Source of the DNA: Levilactobacillus parabrevis ATCC 53295
Lineage (GTDB): Bacteria; Bacillota; Bacilli; Lactobacillales; Lactobacillaceae
Length of the DNA: 34,470 nt
Assembly: GCF_001434055.1 (NCBI RefSeq)
Contig: NZ_AZCZ01000029.1
Span: forward strand, 1-34,470
Direction: 5' to 3'
How positions within the stretch are numbered: the stretch's first letter is position 1; every line of letters begins with the position of its first letter. The notes under the pieces were generated by a model. It was not told the origin of the DNA and made no database searches. It worked only from the letters and a program-made list of their open reading frames with translations. The translations under genes were made by a program, and so were the position numbers. This document shows, piece after piece, positions 15,946-24,187 of the stretch.

Positions 15946-15956
15946 CTAGACAAATG

Positions 15957-15990
15957 AAGCGGTCATCTCGCTGGAGACGGCCGCTTTTTC
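15957..15990 (+). terminator. Terminator of gtrA
   Basis: A 13-bp stem with mismatches or G-U pairs (15957-15969 with 15974-15986) is followed by a T-run. Confidence 0.75.
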
Positions 15991-16017
15991 ATTTCAAAAT
16001 AAAGGTTGGATCTGCTC

Positions 16018-16590
16018 ATGTCACTCTCACTACTGTTCACCAGTATCGGCATTTTCTTCGTCACGGACACTGACGATCTCATCGTGCTCCTGCTCCTCTG
16101 GTTGGCCGCCAAGAATCGCCGACAGGCCCGCGCCATCATCATCGGGCAATACCTGGGTATCATCACGTTGATTCTCGCCTCATGGTTGATCAGCCGGGGC
16201 ATGCTCCACTTCAACGTAGCTCACTGGACCCACTGGTTAGGCCTGGTTCCCTTCATTCTGGGGGTGACGGGCCTCGTTAACTGGTGGCCCGCACGACACA
16301 ATCAAACGTTGCCACCCCAACTGACCCGTGTCGTCAGTCTGCCACTGGTGTGGTCGCTAACACTGGGCAATGGTGGCGATAACCTCAGCATCTACATCCC
16401 CTTTTTCACCAGCTTAACAGCGACCGACTTCAGTGGGGTCTTCCTCATCTTTCTGGTGCTGGTCGCCCTCTGGCTGGTGGCTAGTCACCGTCTCGCCCGT
16501 TCGACAGCTGCCACCACCTTCTTCGCCCGATTCGGTGCGTGGCTTTCACCCTTACTCTTCATCATCGTAGGATTGGCCATCCTTTTCTAA
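16018..16590 (+). CDS. CadD-family cadmium resistance transporter-like protein
   Basis: This 190-residue membrane protein has about six helices of the CadD family (LysE superfamily). Diagnostic pieces are the acidic FFVTDTDDLIVLLLLWLAA in helix 1, IIIGQYLGIITLI, and the second-half LTLGNGGDNLSIYIPFF. Family members export or sequester cadmium and related cations; the Asp residues in both repeats probably line the metal path. There is no ArsR/CadC regulator next to it. ATG at 16018 is preferred; an in-frame TTG at 16006 is too close to AAAGG. The gene ends two bases before a parS-like site. Confidence 0.82.
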   Translation: MSLSLLFTSIGIFFVTDTDDLIVLLLLWLAAKNRRQARAIIIGQYLGIITLILASWLISRGMLHFNVAHWTHWLGLVPFILGVTGLVNWWPARHNQTLPPQLTRVVSLPLVWSLTLGNGGDNLSIYIPFFTSLTATDFSGVFLIFLVLVALWLVASHRLARSTAATTFFARFGAWLSPLLFIIVGLAILF

Positions 16591-16592
16591 AA

Positions 16593-16608
16593 TGTTTCAT
16601 GTGAAACA
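16593..16608. other. parS-like site, one mismatch (TGTTTCATGTGAAACA)
   Basis: It differs from the perfect parS by one base (C to T at the centre) and lies directly after the CadD-like stop codon. It is the reverse complement of the variant at 23657. Confidence 0.75.
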
Positions 16609-16651
16609 AAACGTCTCGTTCAGATAATTGCTGCCTGAACGAGACGTTTTT
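16608..16651. terminator. Bidirectional terminator between cadD-like and lysE-like genes
   Basis: A perfect 16-bp stem (16608-16623 with 16635-16650) has A- and T-runs, so it serves both convergent genes. Its first base is the last base of the parS-like site. Confidence 0.92.
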
Positions 16652-16674
16652 GATTTTATACCTAATCCTAGATT

Positions 16675-17289
16675 CTACCAAAAGAGCTGGCCAGCTTGCC
16701 AGAGCAGGTAAGCACCGTAAAGCATCACGACAATTCCGGAAAGGATGTTGACCCAGAGCATCAGTTTCTGTGGCAACCGTTCTTTCAGGAGACCAAGAAT
16801 CAACGTGATCCCGGCAAACCAGATGGCAGTCGCTGTGACGACCCCGGTGATAAATGGCAGGACTTCCCCATCAGCCAGCGTACTCCGCAGTGCTCCAAAC
16901 ATCAGACTTGTATCGATAATGGCTTGAGGATTAGCCCAAGTCACGACCCACGCATTGACCAGCGACTTTCCCATGGGCATAGTCTGACTGGAACTCGCTA
17001 GCCGAAAACTACTGGCGGACCGCAGAATCCCAAACCCAATCCAGAGAACCAGAATTCCCCCGAGCAACATAATAATTAATTTAACCGTTTCGTGTGCCCC
17101 AATCAGGGCGCCCATCCCGAAGAAGGCAGCTAAAGTCAGTGCCGTATCGGCGAACCAGACCATGACAGCGACGATGCCAGCCCGCGGTAGCCGTTGATTA
17201 ATGGCGTTATTAAAGACAAATAAGTTTTGCATCCCGATTGACGAGACCAGCGCGATACTTAGTAACAGCCCGCGGAAAAACATTGACAT
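16675..17289 (-). CDS. LysE/ArgO family amino acid exporter
   Basis: This 204-residue protein has six membrane helices of the LysE family, which exports lysine, arginine or related amino acids. Family features are the N-terminal SIALVSSIGMQNLFVFNNAI, the DTALTLAAFFGMGALIG helix, the ILVLWIGFGILRS loop, NAWVVTWANPQAIIDT with the conserved N-P after helix 4, and a C-terminal helix VMLYGAYLLWQAG. The substrate cannot be assigned. The start is ATG 17289 or 17283 (MSM); AGAGGA lies about 10-16 bases upstream. No LysG-type regulator is adjacent. Confidence 0.85.
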   Translation of the reverse strand: MSMFFRGLLLSIALVSSIGMQNLFVFNNAINQRLPRAGIVAVMVWFADTALTLAAFFGMGALIGAHETVKLIIMLLGGILVLWIGFGILRSASSFRLASSSQTMPMGKSLVNAWVVTWANPQAIIDTSLMFGALRSTLADGEVLPFITGVVTATAIWFAGITLILGLLKERLPQKLMLWVNILSGIVVMLYGAYLLWQAGQLFW

Positions 17290-17343
17290 AGAATTTCTAT
17301 CCTCTCATTTTGCACTATCTAATGATGATACACCACCTGAACG

Positions 17344-17371
17344 AAAAAAACAGCCCCCAAGGCGAGCTGTC
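17344..17371 (-). terminator. Terminator of the O-acetyltransferase gene
   Basis: On the minus strand a 7-bp stem, ACAGCTC with GGGCTGT, is followed by T7. Confidence 0.65.
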
Positions 17372-17423
17372 AGTGTAACACGAATCTATGTAAATTGATA
17401 ACTTCCAGCCTATCAGCGCGATT

Positions 17424-18020
17424 TCAAACGAAATCTTGCCCAACAAATCCGGTCTTATCCGCCGCCGTGATTGGCCGCAACACCCGACAAGGATTTCCCG
17501 CCGCAATCACGTTAGCCGGGATATCGTGCGTCACCACGCTGTTGGCTCCGACAATGGTATTCTCACCAATCGTGACGCCCGGCATCACCGATACATTGGC
17601 TGCTAACCAGCAGTGATTCCCGATTGTAATGGGCTTGGCAATGCACCCGCCCAGCTGACGCTCAGTCGGATCAAACAGATGATTGCTGGTGTACAGGCCA
17701 ACCTTGGGGCCAAACAAGACGTAATCGCCAATCGTAATTCGGCCACCATCAAGCATGACCACATCATAATTGGCGTAGAAGTCCCGACCAACGTGAATGT
17801 TCGTGCCAAATTCGCAGCGAAAGTTAGGATTGACCACCGGATCAGCACCGGTACTCCCCACCAATGCCGTAAACAACCGCGTCCGTTCTGCTGGATCATT
17901 CGTCGCATTGAGCGCGTTGGTCTTGGTCGTAGCACGATCTCGTGCTGCAATCAGCACCGGATCGAGATCATTGTAAGTTTTACCGGTTGCCATGTAGCTA
18001 AACTTTTCCTGTATATTCAT
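17424..18020 (-). CDS. Maltose/galactoside-type sugar O-acetyltransferase
   Basis: This 198-residue enzyme of the LacA/Maa family moves an acetyl group from acetyl-CoA to a sugar. An N-terminal Mac domain (MNIQEKFSYMATGKTYNDLD to about residue 55) precedes a left-handed beta-helix of hexapeptide repeats (ITIGDYVLFGPKVGLY, ITIGNHCWLAANVSVMPG, VTIGENTIVGANSVVTHD). The catalytic His114 is in YTSNHLFDP, as in the family. It is cytosolic and probably trimeric. ATG at 18020 lies 7 bases behind AAGGAGG. It is divergent from the next gene, with about 107 bp between the starts. Confidence 0.9.
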   Translation of the reverse strand: MNIQEKFSYMATGKTYNDLDPVLIAARDRATTKTNALNATNDPAERTRLFTALVGSTGADPVVNPNFRCEFGTNIHVGRDFYANYDVVMLDGGRITIGDYVLFGPKVGLYTSNHLFDPTERQLGGCIAKPITIGNHCWLAANVSVMPGVTIGENTIVGANSVVTHDIPANVIAAGNPCRVLRPITAADKTGFVGQDFV

Positions 18021-18127
18021 GGGAAAACCTCCTTCTTAGCGTTAATCATACAAGTTTTGAAAATCAGTCGCAACTTCCGCAATTCCAGGTATAATGGGGG
18101 CAAGACAAACCTTACAGGAGGATTACT

Positions 18128-18820
18128 ATGAGCCACGACCACATCATTTATCAAGCCAGCCTTACCCCACAGGGCGACCCGCAGATCACATTTACCCCGG
18201 AAACTCCCGACTACGCCAATGTCGACGTCTTCCGCAATCTACTCATGCTATCCATGCAAGCCTCACAGGATGTGCTGCACCTGTCCGATGATCAATTCGA
18301 AAAGCTGGTGACTGATGCCTTGGCCGAAGCTCGCGAACGGCGACAAGACAACCTGTTGACGCCACAGGATACCCTCAAGTTAATCACCAAGAATCTCATG
18401 ACCAACAAACGAGAAGAATTCACCATCCCTCTCAATGACCTTCAGGACCTCAGCAACGACGATGACACGTTGACCGTGACGACGTCCAAATTTTCATTTT
18501 CCTTCATTGATAACGAGGCCTACAAACAAATCAAGAAGAACGTACCGGCCGATGCCGTTGCCCAAATTCCAGACGCACTGGGCATCGACCACGTGCTCTA
18601 TGCCTACAAATCCAATCGCGAGGGCGTGGGCCAATTGATACAATATGCGCAGGCCCATAACCTCTACACCGAAATGACCACGGATGATGACGATGATGAG
18701 GTTCCCGATACGCCAGAAGAATTCGACAAATTCATGGAACAGGAATTCGGCTACCTCCGGAATGGTAACGATGACCAGCCCAGCAAGTCTTCAAATATTA
18801 TTCCCTTTCCCAAACGATAG
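18128..18820 (+). CDS. Acidic cytosolic protein of unknown function
   Basis: I do not recognise this 230-residue protein. It is soluble and acidic, with a mixed alpha/beta middle (about 100-165, including LTVTTSKFSFSFID) and an Asp-rich stretch near residues 184-190 (TTDDDDDEVP). It ends in SSNIIPFPKR, a basic tail of the PFPxR kind. There is no signal peptide or membrane helix. ATG at 18128 follows a good AGGAGG, and TATAAT at 18090-18095 is a likely -10 box. Codon use matches its neighbours. It ends in a terminator shared with the antitoxin gene. The product is real but its function is open. Confidence 0.75.
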   Translation: MSHDHIIYQASLTPQGDPQITFTPETPDYANVDVFRNLLMLSMQASQDVLHLSDDQFEKLVTDALAEARERRQDNLLTPQDTLKLITKNLMTNKREEFTIPLNDLQDLSNDDDTLTVTTSKFSFSFIDNEAYKQIKKNVPADAVAQIPDALGIDHVLYAYKSNREGVGQLIQYAQAHNLYTEMTTDDDDDEVPDTPEEFDKFMEQEFGYLRNGNDDQPSKSSNIIPFPKR

Positions 18821-18828
18821 ATCAAAAC

Positions 18829-18860
18829 TGCCAGCGCCTCTTTAGGGTGCTGGCAATTTT
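18829..18860. terminator. Bidirectional terminator
   Basis: A 10-bp stem TGCCAGCGCC with GGTGCTGGCA (18829-18838 with 18846-18855, one G-U pair) has A/T runs on both sides. It lies between the unknown acidic protein and the convergent antitoxin gene. Confidence 0.75.
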
Positions 18861-18862
18861 AT

Positions 18863-19141
18863 TTAGCCGATTGAAATGGACAGCGGCTGATTTAGGGCCT
18901 GCGCAATCCGCGCTAGCGTTTTAACTGAAGGATTGCCTGTACCATTCTCAACACGACTGATAGCGGCTTGACTAGTTCCAATACGTTCTGCTAACTCTGC
19001 CTGAGAAAGATTAGCTTCTTCACGAGCTTTCATGACCGTCACTGCTAACTCCAACTGCGCAACTTCAGCGTCAAACCCTTCTTTAAATTCTGGATTTTCG
19101 CTGAGCTTGTCTATTAGGTCGTCAACCTTTTCTAACTTCAC
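18863..19141 (-). CDS. HigA-like XRE-family antitoxin
   Basis: This 92-residue protein has a helical N-terminal part (about 1-35) and an XRE helix-turn-helix (about 42-85): MKAREEANLSQAELAERIGTSQAAISRVENGTGNPSVKTLARIAQAL. As in HigA and related antitoxins, it should neutralise the toxin and repress the operon. The start is GTG at 19141, behind GGTGGAA. The toxin stop lies 2 bases upstream, so the two are translationally linked in the toxin-first order typical of higBA. Confidence 0.85.
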   Translation of the reverse strand: MKLEKVDDLIDKLSENPEFKEGFDAEVAQLELAVTVMKAREEANLSQAELAERIGTSQAAISRVENGTGNPSVKTLARIAQALNQPLSISIG

Positions 19142-19143
19142 AG

Positions 19144-19506
19144 TTATTTTCCACCTTTCAGAAATTCATCTCGGACGTTCTTAGCATGCCTAATCTCCCC
19201 CACGGGTGTTTGATTCGTTTTTTTCTTAAATCCATGCGTGATAATGTATTGATTAGCAATCGTATGAAAATAAATGCCCCGAATATATTCCCTTCCAATA
19301 CGCGTCCTAAGCTCATAAAGATTCTGATCTATCTTCTTTACCCACTGCATCTCTCGCGCCACTAGCATCCCCTCAGTCTCAACAAGTCTAATCGTTGCTA
19401 GCACCTTGCGTCTTTCTTTATCAGATAGCGATTTTAAAAAATCCTCGAATTCAGATTTACCATTAGATTGCCCCATATAAGTAAAAACAGTTTTAGAATC
19501 CTTCAT
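19144..19506 (-). CDS. HigB-like toxin (RelE/ParE fold, phage Gp49-like)
   Basis: This 120-residue basic protein belongs to the Gp49-like HigB group. Key parts are KSEFEDFLKSLSDKERRKVLATI, LYELRTRIGREYIRGIYFH and ITHGFKKKTNQTPVGEIRHAKN, the last being the usual signature of the group. Such toxins cut mRNA on the ribosome. ATG at 19506 has GGAG 6 bases upstream; an in-frame TTG at 19518 would place that GGAG inside the gene. It is the first gene of a two-gene operon with the antitoxin. The surroundings are more AT-rich than the flanking genes, in keeping with transfer. Confidence 0.83.
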   Translation of the reverse strand: MKDSKTVFTYMGQSNGKSEFEDFLKSLSDKERRKVLATIRLVETEGMLVAREMQWVKKIDQNLYELRTRIGREYIRGIYFHTIANQYIITHGFKKKTNQTPVGEIRHAKNVRDEFLKGGK

Positions 19507-19562
19507 GTCCAGCTCCAATCATTTTACTAGGCAACTCACTGGTCTAATAAAATGGTAAAGCC

Positions 19563-19579
19563 ATTATATCATATATGAT
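19563..19579 (-). promoter_or_regulatory. Toxin-antitoxin promoter with palindromic operator
   Basis: A minus-strand TATAAT (19563-19568) is bordered by the perfect 12-bp palindrome ATCATATATGAT (19568-19579) in the spacer. This is the expected place for autorepression by the antitoxin. There is no clear -35 box. Confidence 0.6.
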
Positions 19580-19700
19580 GTTAAAACGATATATTTTACA
19601 TTCCGCTTTATCCATTTTCCACTGACCACCTACTCCTTAACTACGTAATCAAAGGCGAAATATTTTTCAATAGCAGAAATATATTTTTTAAATTAGCTTG

Positions 19701-20582
19701 TTACTCCAGTGTCCCTCGCAGTACCGCTAACACCTGCTTCTGTGCCGGCGTCAGCACGTGTGACGATCGGTAGACGATGCTAGAAATAAACGCCGGTTGC
19801 TCGTCATCCAGCAGTTCCAGCCGGACCACGTCATCGCGGTGCTGATCGACCAACGCAGTCAGGTAGGTGACGCCCACATTTTCTGCCACCAAGTTCATGA
19901 TGATATGGGTATCGCGGGCCCGGTAGACCACGTCCGGCCGGAAATGATTGCGCCGGGCCAGCTGATTAAACGCCGTATTATGGATAAAACTACTATTAAA
20001 TAACACGAACTTTTCCCGACGTAGCTCACTGAAGTAGATCCGTTTGCGCGCCGCCAGAGGGTGCTGCCGTGAGACAAAAATGTTGAACGGCTTGCGATCG
20101 AACTCCTCAGCCACCAACGTCTCGTACGATAGGGGCTCCGTTGACCCCAATAGGGCCAGATCTACCTGACCGTCGCGCAGGGCGTTGCGCAGCCAGACCG
20201 ACCCGCCTTCCAAAGTCTCGATATTTTCCAACATCCCCAACTCCTGCAAATGGGCAGCCACCCGTGGGAAGTAGTGGTTCTCAATGATTGGCGGCAATCC
20301 CAGTACCGTTCGCTGTTGTGTCAGATTGCTGATCTCGTGATGGGCCAGCGCCAATCTTTCCAGAATAGCCGCCGCATGGATCGCCAACTGCTGACCACTC
20401 GCCGTCACCGTCAGGGTGTTGTGGACCCGGTCACGCAACACCAGCTTTGACCCAAAATCCGTTTCCAATCGCTTAATGGCGGTGGTAATCGTCGGCTGAG
20501 TTACGCCGAACTCCAGGGCGACCTGCGAAAAGTTTTTTAATTTAATTAAACGGTCAAAATAGGCTAAGTCTTTCGTGTTCAT
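19701..20582 (-). CDS. mleR: LysR-type regulator of the malolactic genes
   Basis: This 293-residue LysR-type regulator has an N-terminal winged helix (ALEFGVTQPTITTAIKRLETDFGSKLVLRDR, residues about 23-53), a linker helix, and a periplasmic-binding-like effector domain (about 90-293). It is divergent from the malolactic enzyme gene, the standard position of mleR in lactic acid bacteria, where it activates malolactic fermentation in response to malate. ATG at 20582 follows GAGGAGT. The shared 136-bp gap holds a dyad suited to LysR binding. The name rests on this context and overall resemblance. Confidence 0.88.
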   Translation of the reverse strand: MNTKDLAYFDRLIKLKNFSQVALEFGVTQPTITTAIKRLETDFGSKLVLRDRVHNTLTVTASGQQLAIHAAAILERLALAHHEISNLTQQRTVLGLPPIIENHYFPRVAAHLQELGMLENIETLEGGSVWLRNALRDGQVDLALLGSTEPLSYETLVAEEFDRKPFNIFVSRQHPLAARKRIYFSELRREKFVLFNSSFIHNTAFNQLARRNHFRPDVVYRARDTHIIMNLVAENVGVTYLTALVDQHRDDVVRLELLDDEQPAFISSIVYRSSHVLTPAQKQVLAVLRGTLE

Positions 20583-20648
20583 TTTAGAACTCCTCTCTAG
20601 TACTGTTTATAGGCCCATTATAAATTATTTTTATAACAACCGCTAGAT

Positions 20649-20678
20649 TTGACTATAGTTTTTATAACCGGTTATAGT
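20649..20678 (+). promoter_or_regulatory. mleA promoter with MleR-type dyads
   Basis: TTGACT (20649-20654), an 18-bp spacer and TATAGT (20673-20678) form a promoter. The spacer holds the perfect 14-bp palindrome TATAACCGGTTATA (20663-20676), and an ACTATA/TATAGT inverted pair spans the whole site. A second copy of TTTTTATAAC lies about 30 bp upstream. LysR proteins bind such T-N11-A dyads, so these are likely MleR sites. Confidence 0.7.
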
Positions 20679-20718
20679 ATGACTTGTAAAGTTAACCACG
20701 AATTGGAGGAAATCATCT

Positions 20719-22356
20719 ATGAAATCCACAGCTGCAATCTTAAATAATCCATTTTTAAATAAAGGCACCGCGTTTACTCAGGCTGAACGCCAATCACTCG
20801 GTCTCGTCGGGACGTTACCCAGCCACGTCCAAACGCTAGACGAACAAGCCAAACAAGCCTACGCGCAATTCCAAAGCAAGCCTAATGACCTGGAAAAACG
20901 CATTTTCCTGATGAACCTGTTCAATGAGAACCGGACGCTCTTCTTCCGGCTGATGGACGATCACGTCGTTGAATTCATGCCAATCGTGTATGACCCAACG
21001 GTTGCCGATTCTATTGAAGAATACAGTCACCTTTTCACCGACCCCCAAAACGCCGCTTTCATCTCCGTAGATGACCCCGACAACGTCGAAGCTGCCTTGA
21101 AAAATGCCGCTGACGGTCGGGACATCCGGTTGGTCGTCGTAACCGACGCTGAGGGAATCCTCGGTATGGGTGACTGGGGCGTCAACGGTGTCGACATCGC
21201 CGTGGGTAAACTGATGGTTTACACCGCAGCCGCCGGCATCGACCCCGCCCAAGTGCTGCCCGTCAGCATTGATGCCGGTACCAACAACGCTACCTTACTC
21301 GCCGATCCCCTCTACTTAGGGAACCACCACAAGCGGGTCACCGGTGACCAATACTACGACGTCATCGACCGCTTCGTGACCGCAGAACAGAAGCTATTTC
21401 CAGAATCACTCCTGCACTGGGAAGACTTCGGGCGCTCCAACGCTCAAGTCATCCTCGATAAGTACAAGGATAAAATTGCCACATTTAACGATGACATCCA
21501 AGGAACTGGGATGGTCGTCTTAGCCGGAATCCTCGGCGCCCTGAACATCTCCAAGGAAGATATCAAGGATCAAAAATTCGTGACGTTCGGTGCCGGAACT
21601 GCCGGCATGGGTATCGCCAACCAGATTCTCGATGAATTGAAGCGCGCTGGCCTTTCTGAAGACGAAGCCCGCAAGCATTTCTACGCCGTCGACAAGCAAG
21701 GCCTGTTATTCAGTGACACGCCAGACCTGACCGCCGCACAGGAACCATTCACCCGCGACCGCGCCGAATTCGACAACGCCGACGAGCTGACGACCCTAGC
21801 TGCCGTGGTCAAGACGGTTCACCCAACCGTCCTGATTGGCACGTCTACCCAACCGGGAACCTTCACCGAAGCCATCGTCAAGGACATGGCGGCTCACACG
21901 GAACGGCCAATCATCTTCCCACTGTCCAACCCAACGAAGCTGGCCGAAGCGACGGCTGCTGACCTGATCAAATGGACGGATGGTAAGGCTCTGATTGCCA
22001 CCGGGATTCCTGCCGGCGACGTGGACTACAAGGGCACCACTTACCACATTGGCCAAGGAAACAACGCCCTGATGTATCCGGGCTTGGGTTTCGGTCTAAT
22101 TGCCGCCAAGGCCAAGGTCTTAAACGGGGAAACTCTCTCTGCTGCTTGCCACGCCCTCGGAGGCATCGTCGACACCACCCAACCCGGGGCGGCCGTCTTG
22201 CCACCCGTTTCGCAACTGACGACATTCTCCCAAAAGTTGGCTGAAATCGTGGCCCAAAGCGTTCTCGACCAAAAGTTAAACAAGGAGCCCATCGCCGATG
22301 CCAAGCAAGCCGTTGCTGACATGAAGTGGGTCCCAGAATACAAGAGTCTCGACTAA
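20719..22356 (+). CDS. mleA: Malolactic enzyme
   Basis: This 545-residue enzyme decarboxylates L-malate to L-lactate and CO2 with NAD and Mn2+, without releasing pyruvate. Its length is typical of malolactic enzymes. Visible residues are Tyr91 in MPIVYDPTV, Lys164 in [12 protein letters not shown], the metal ligands Glu235-Asp236 in WEDFGRSNA and Asp258-Asp259 in FNDDIQGTG, and the NAD motif GAGTAGMG (291-298). It resembles Oenococcus and Lactobacillus mleA/mleS along its length rather than the shorter malic enzymes. ATG at 20719 follows GGAGG. With mleP it raises internal pH and generates proton motive force. Confidence 0.95.
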   Translation: MKSTAAILNNPFLNKGTAFTQAERQSLGLVGTLPSHVQTLDEQAKQAYAQFQSKPNDLEKRIFLMNLFNENRTLFFRLMDDHVVEFMPIVYDPTVADSIEEYSHLFTDPQNAAFISVDDPDNVEAALKNAADGRDIRLVVVTDAEGILGMGDWGVNGVDIAVGKLMVYTAAAGIDPAQVLPVSIDAGTNNATLLADPLYLGNHHKRVTGDQYYDVIDRFVTAEQKLFPESLLHWEDFGRSNAQVILDKYKDKIATFNDDIQGTGMVVLAGILGALNISKEDIKDQKFVTFGAGTAGMGIANQILDELKRAGLSEDEARKHFYAVDKQGLLFSDTPDLTAAQEPFTRDRAEFDNADELTTLAAVVKTVHPTVLIGTSTQPGTFTEAIVKDMAAHTERPIIFPLSNPTKLAEATAADLIKWTDGKALIATGIPAGDVDYKGTTYHIGQGNNALMYPGLGFGLIAAKAKVLNGETLSAACHALGGIVDTTQPGAAVLPPVSQLTTFSQKLAEIVAQSVLDQKLNKEPIADAKQAVADMKWVPEYKSLD

Positions 22357-22392
22357 TCTGCTCCAAGACAACTTAATTCACACGTTAATTTG

Positions 22393-22430
22393 TGCCAGCA
22401 GGAGTTGGTTCACCCCAATTCCCGCTGGCA
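22393..22430 (+). other. Strong hairpin in the mleA-mleP gap
   Basis: A stem of about 16 bp (TGCCAGC with GCTGGCA, extended by GGAGTTGG with CCAATTCC) has a short loop and no T-run. It may protect the 3' end of mleA mRNA or partly stop transcription before mleP. The 217-bp gap holds no gene. Confidence 0.6.
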
Positions 22431-22573
22431 TAATACGTCGTGATCCGTTGTGTATGATTAAGTTGTAGCATAACAGTTAATCTTAAAAACCACTTGTCTC
22501 AAAAACAAATCACTACCCTACAGCGCTTGGCATAAGTCGCTGAAAGAAATTATTTGAAAGAAGGACGTCACTC

Positions 22574-23545
22574 GTGGCTGTATTATGGAATTCGATTCAA
22601 AGTGTCCTCGTCGTTGTTTTAATCATGATCCTTGGCTTTGTCCTCCGGCGGCAAGGCTGGTTCGATGATAAATTCGGCGGGACCATCTCAAAGTTTATTA
22701 AGAACATTGCACTGCCCGCCTCCATCTTCGTTTCCGTTCTAAGTCGGTTAACGCGGGGGCAACTGGTCTCCTTCTCGGGTTACCTAGTCTACGCCTTTCT
22801 TGCCGTTATCATCGGCTACGTGATTGCATTCGGCCTGGTACGGCTCATGCACGTGCGGCCTGGTCGTAAAGGGATCTTTATCAACGCCATGGTCAACGCC
22901 AACACCATCTTCATCGGGTTACCCTTGAACATCGCCCTGTTTGGCGATAAGAGTATGACCTACTTTCTGGTCTACTATATCGTCAACACCGTATCCACGT
23001 GGGCGTTTGGGGTCTTCCTGATTTCAAACGATGATCCAACTAAGCCGAAGGAAAAGCACCACAACAAGATTGACTGGAAGAAAGTCATCCCGATGCCACT
23101 GGTTGGTTTCCTAGTTGCCCTGATTTTCCTGCTTCTCAACATCCCCGTGCTCAAGGTCAGCTTCATTAACTCTACGCTGACTTACGTGGGGAACCTGGTG
23201 ACACCGCTCTCCCTGATCTACATTGGGATTGTCCTGGCCGATGCCGGGTTGAAGAGTATTCACTTTGACCGTGACACCATCGTCGCCTTGCTGGGTCGGT
23301 TCGTCCTGTCCCCTATCCTGATGGTCGGGGTATTACTAGCTGCCGGTCACTTCGGCGCCACCTTCCCAACGCTGGCTTCACAAACCTTGATCGTGCAATC
23401 CGCAACACCAATGCTGGCTGTCTTGCCAATCCTGGCGAACGAATCCCACGGTGACGTGGAATACGCCACCAACGTAGTCACGACTAGTACCGTTCTATTT
23501 ATTGTCGTGGTCCCAGTCTTGATGTCATTGATTCAATTTATCTAG
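22574..23545 (+). CDS. mleP: Malate permease, auxin efflux carrier (AEC) family
   Basis: This 323-residue protein has about ten helices of the AEC family: IQSVLVVVLIMILGFVLRR, ALPASIFVSVLSRL, MVNANTIFIGLPLNIALFG, LVTPLSLIYIGIVLADAG and QSATPMLAVLPILAN. In lactic acid bacteria the AEC protein next to the malolactic enzyme takes up monoanionic malate and releases lactate, so the name rests on both sequence and position. The start is GTG at 22574, 8 bases behind GAAGGA. It is probably co-transcribed with mleA across the hairpin-containing gap. Confidence 0.9.
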   Translation: MAVLWNSIQSVLVVVLIMILGFVLRRQGWFDDKFGGTISKFIKNIALPASIFVSVLSRLTRGQLVSFSGYLVYAFLAVIIGYVIAFGLVRLMHVRPGRKGIFINAMVNANTIFIGLPLNIALFGDKSMTYFLVYYIVNTVSTWAFGVFLISNDDPTKPKEKHHNKIDWKKVIPMPLVGFLVALIFLLLNIPVLKVSFINSTLTYVGNLVTPLSLIYIGIVLADAGLKSIHFDRDTIVALLGRFVLSPILMVGVLLAAGHFGATFPTLASQTLIVQSATPMLAVLPILANESHGDVEYATNVVTTSTVLFIVVVPVLMSLIQFI

Positions 23546-23568
23546 TCTGCTTACTTCCAATTTTGTGA

Positions 23569-23601
23569 GGGGGCACTGCCGTTATGGTGGTGCCCCTTTT
23601 T
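23569..23601 (+). terminator. Terminator of the mle operon
   Basis: A 7-bp GGGGCAC/GTGCCCC stem (23570-23576 with 23590-23596) with an inner extension is followed by T5. Confidence 0.85.
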
Positions 23602-23622
23602 GACGTTTAAATTTTCCCAGAC

Positions 23623-23651
23623 AAAAGGGCCGCTCCTCACCGGAAACGGCC
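23623..23651 (-). terminator. Terminator of the NTF2-like gene
   Basis: On the minus strand GGCCGTTTCC pairs with GGAGCGGCC (one bulge, one G-U pair) around GGTGA, followed by CTTTT. It comes straight after the stop codon. Confidence 0.75.
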
Positions 23652-23652
23652 G

Positions 23653-24060
23653 CTAATGTTTCACATGAAACATTGGTGTTGCTTTAACTTTAGCCGTTAG
23701 TAGGTCGTCACGACGGCCCCCCATAATTTGTAAATCGCCATTGATGCGTTGGACCATCATGTCCGTATTCAGTGGCCATTCGTACTTGCCACTCCCGTGA
23801 ATGCTGGCAACGACCCGGTTCTGTCCAACAACGCGCCAGCCATCATCAGTAGCTGTTACCGCCACGTGATCCTCAGCAGAGGAGAAGTACCGCATGGTGC
23901 CCCGCTGAAGTTCACCTAACCATTCGGCTCGAGGCTGAACGTAGCCGGTCATGTGAGTCAACGTGAAGTCTGGTGCCAGCAACCGGTCCAGCGCCGTCGT
24001 ATCATCGGCAGCCATGGCGACGTTGTAGGCACGATACAAACTCAAAATTTCTTCATTCAT
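23653..24060 (-). CDS. NTF2-like (SnoaL/DUF4440-type) protein, MerR-controlled
   Basis: This 135-residue cytosolic protein has the NTF2-like cone fold: an N-terminal helix with LYRAYNVAMAADDTTALDRLLAPDFTLTHMTG, then strands including GWRVVGQNRVVASIHGSGKYEWP. Family members bind or convert small hydrophobic molecules; no catalytic residue can be assigned. The C-terminus ends MFHVKH because a parS-like site forms the last codons. ATG at 24060 follows AAGGGAG. A MerR-type promoter lies 38-68 bp upstream, so it should respond together with the neighbouring oxidoreductase genes. Confidence 0.8.
   Translation of the reverse strand: MNEEILSLYRAYNVAMAADDTTALDRLLAPDFTLTHMTGYVQPRAEWLGELQRGTMRYFSSAEDHVAVTATDDGWRVVGQNRVVASIHGSGKYEWPLNTDMMVQRINGDLQIMGGRRDDLLTAKVKATPMFHVKH
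23657..23672. other. parS-like site, one mismatch (TGTTTCACATGAAACA)
   Basis: It is one base from the perfect parS and encodes the MFHVKH end of the NTF2-like protein. It is the exact reverse complement of the copy at 16593. Confidence 0.75.
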
Positions 24061-24097
24061 TTTTACTTACTCCCTTTCAACTTAACTGATTGAACCT

Positions 24098-24128
24098 ACT
24101 CTAATCCCTTGAAGTAACTGCAAGGCAA
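24098..24128 (-). promoter_or_regulatory. MerR-type promoter A (NTF2-like gene)
   Basis: Minus strand: TTGCCT -35 (24123-24128), 19-bp spacer, TAGAGT -10 (24098-24103). The spacer region holds the dyad CCTTGCAGTTACTTCAAGG (24107-24125, 19 nt). The overlong 19-bp spacer is characteristic of MerR-activated promoters. Confidence 0.85.
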
Positions 24129-24149
24129 GCCTTTTTCCAAAATAATCAC

Positions 24150-24187
24150 AAAAAACTCGCCGCAGATCCGGGGGAATCTACGATGAG
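24150..24187 (-). terminator. Terminator after the alcohol dehydrogenase remnant
   Basis: On the minus strand a 13-bp stem with one mismatch (24175-24187 with 24056+100 to 24168, that is 24156-24168) around CCCCCG is followed by T6. It overlaps the remnant's stop codon. Confidence 0.7.
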
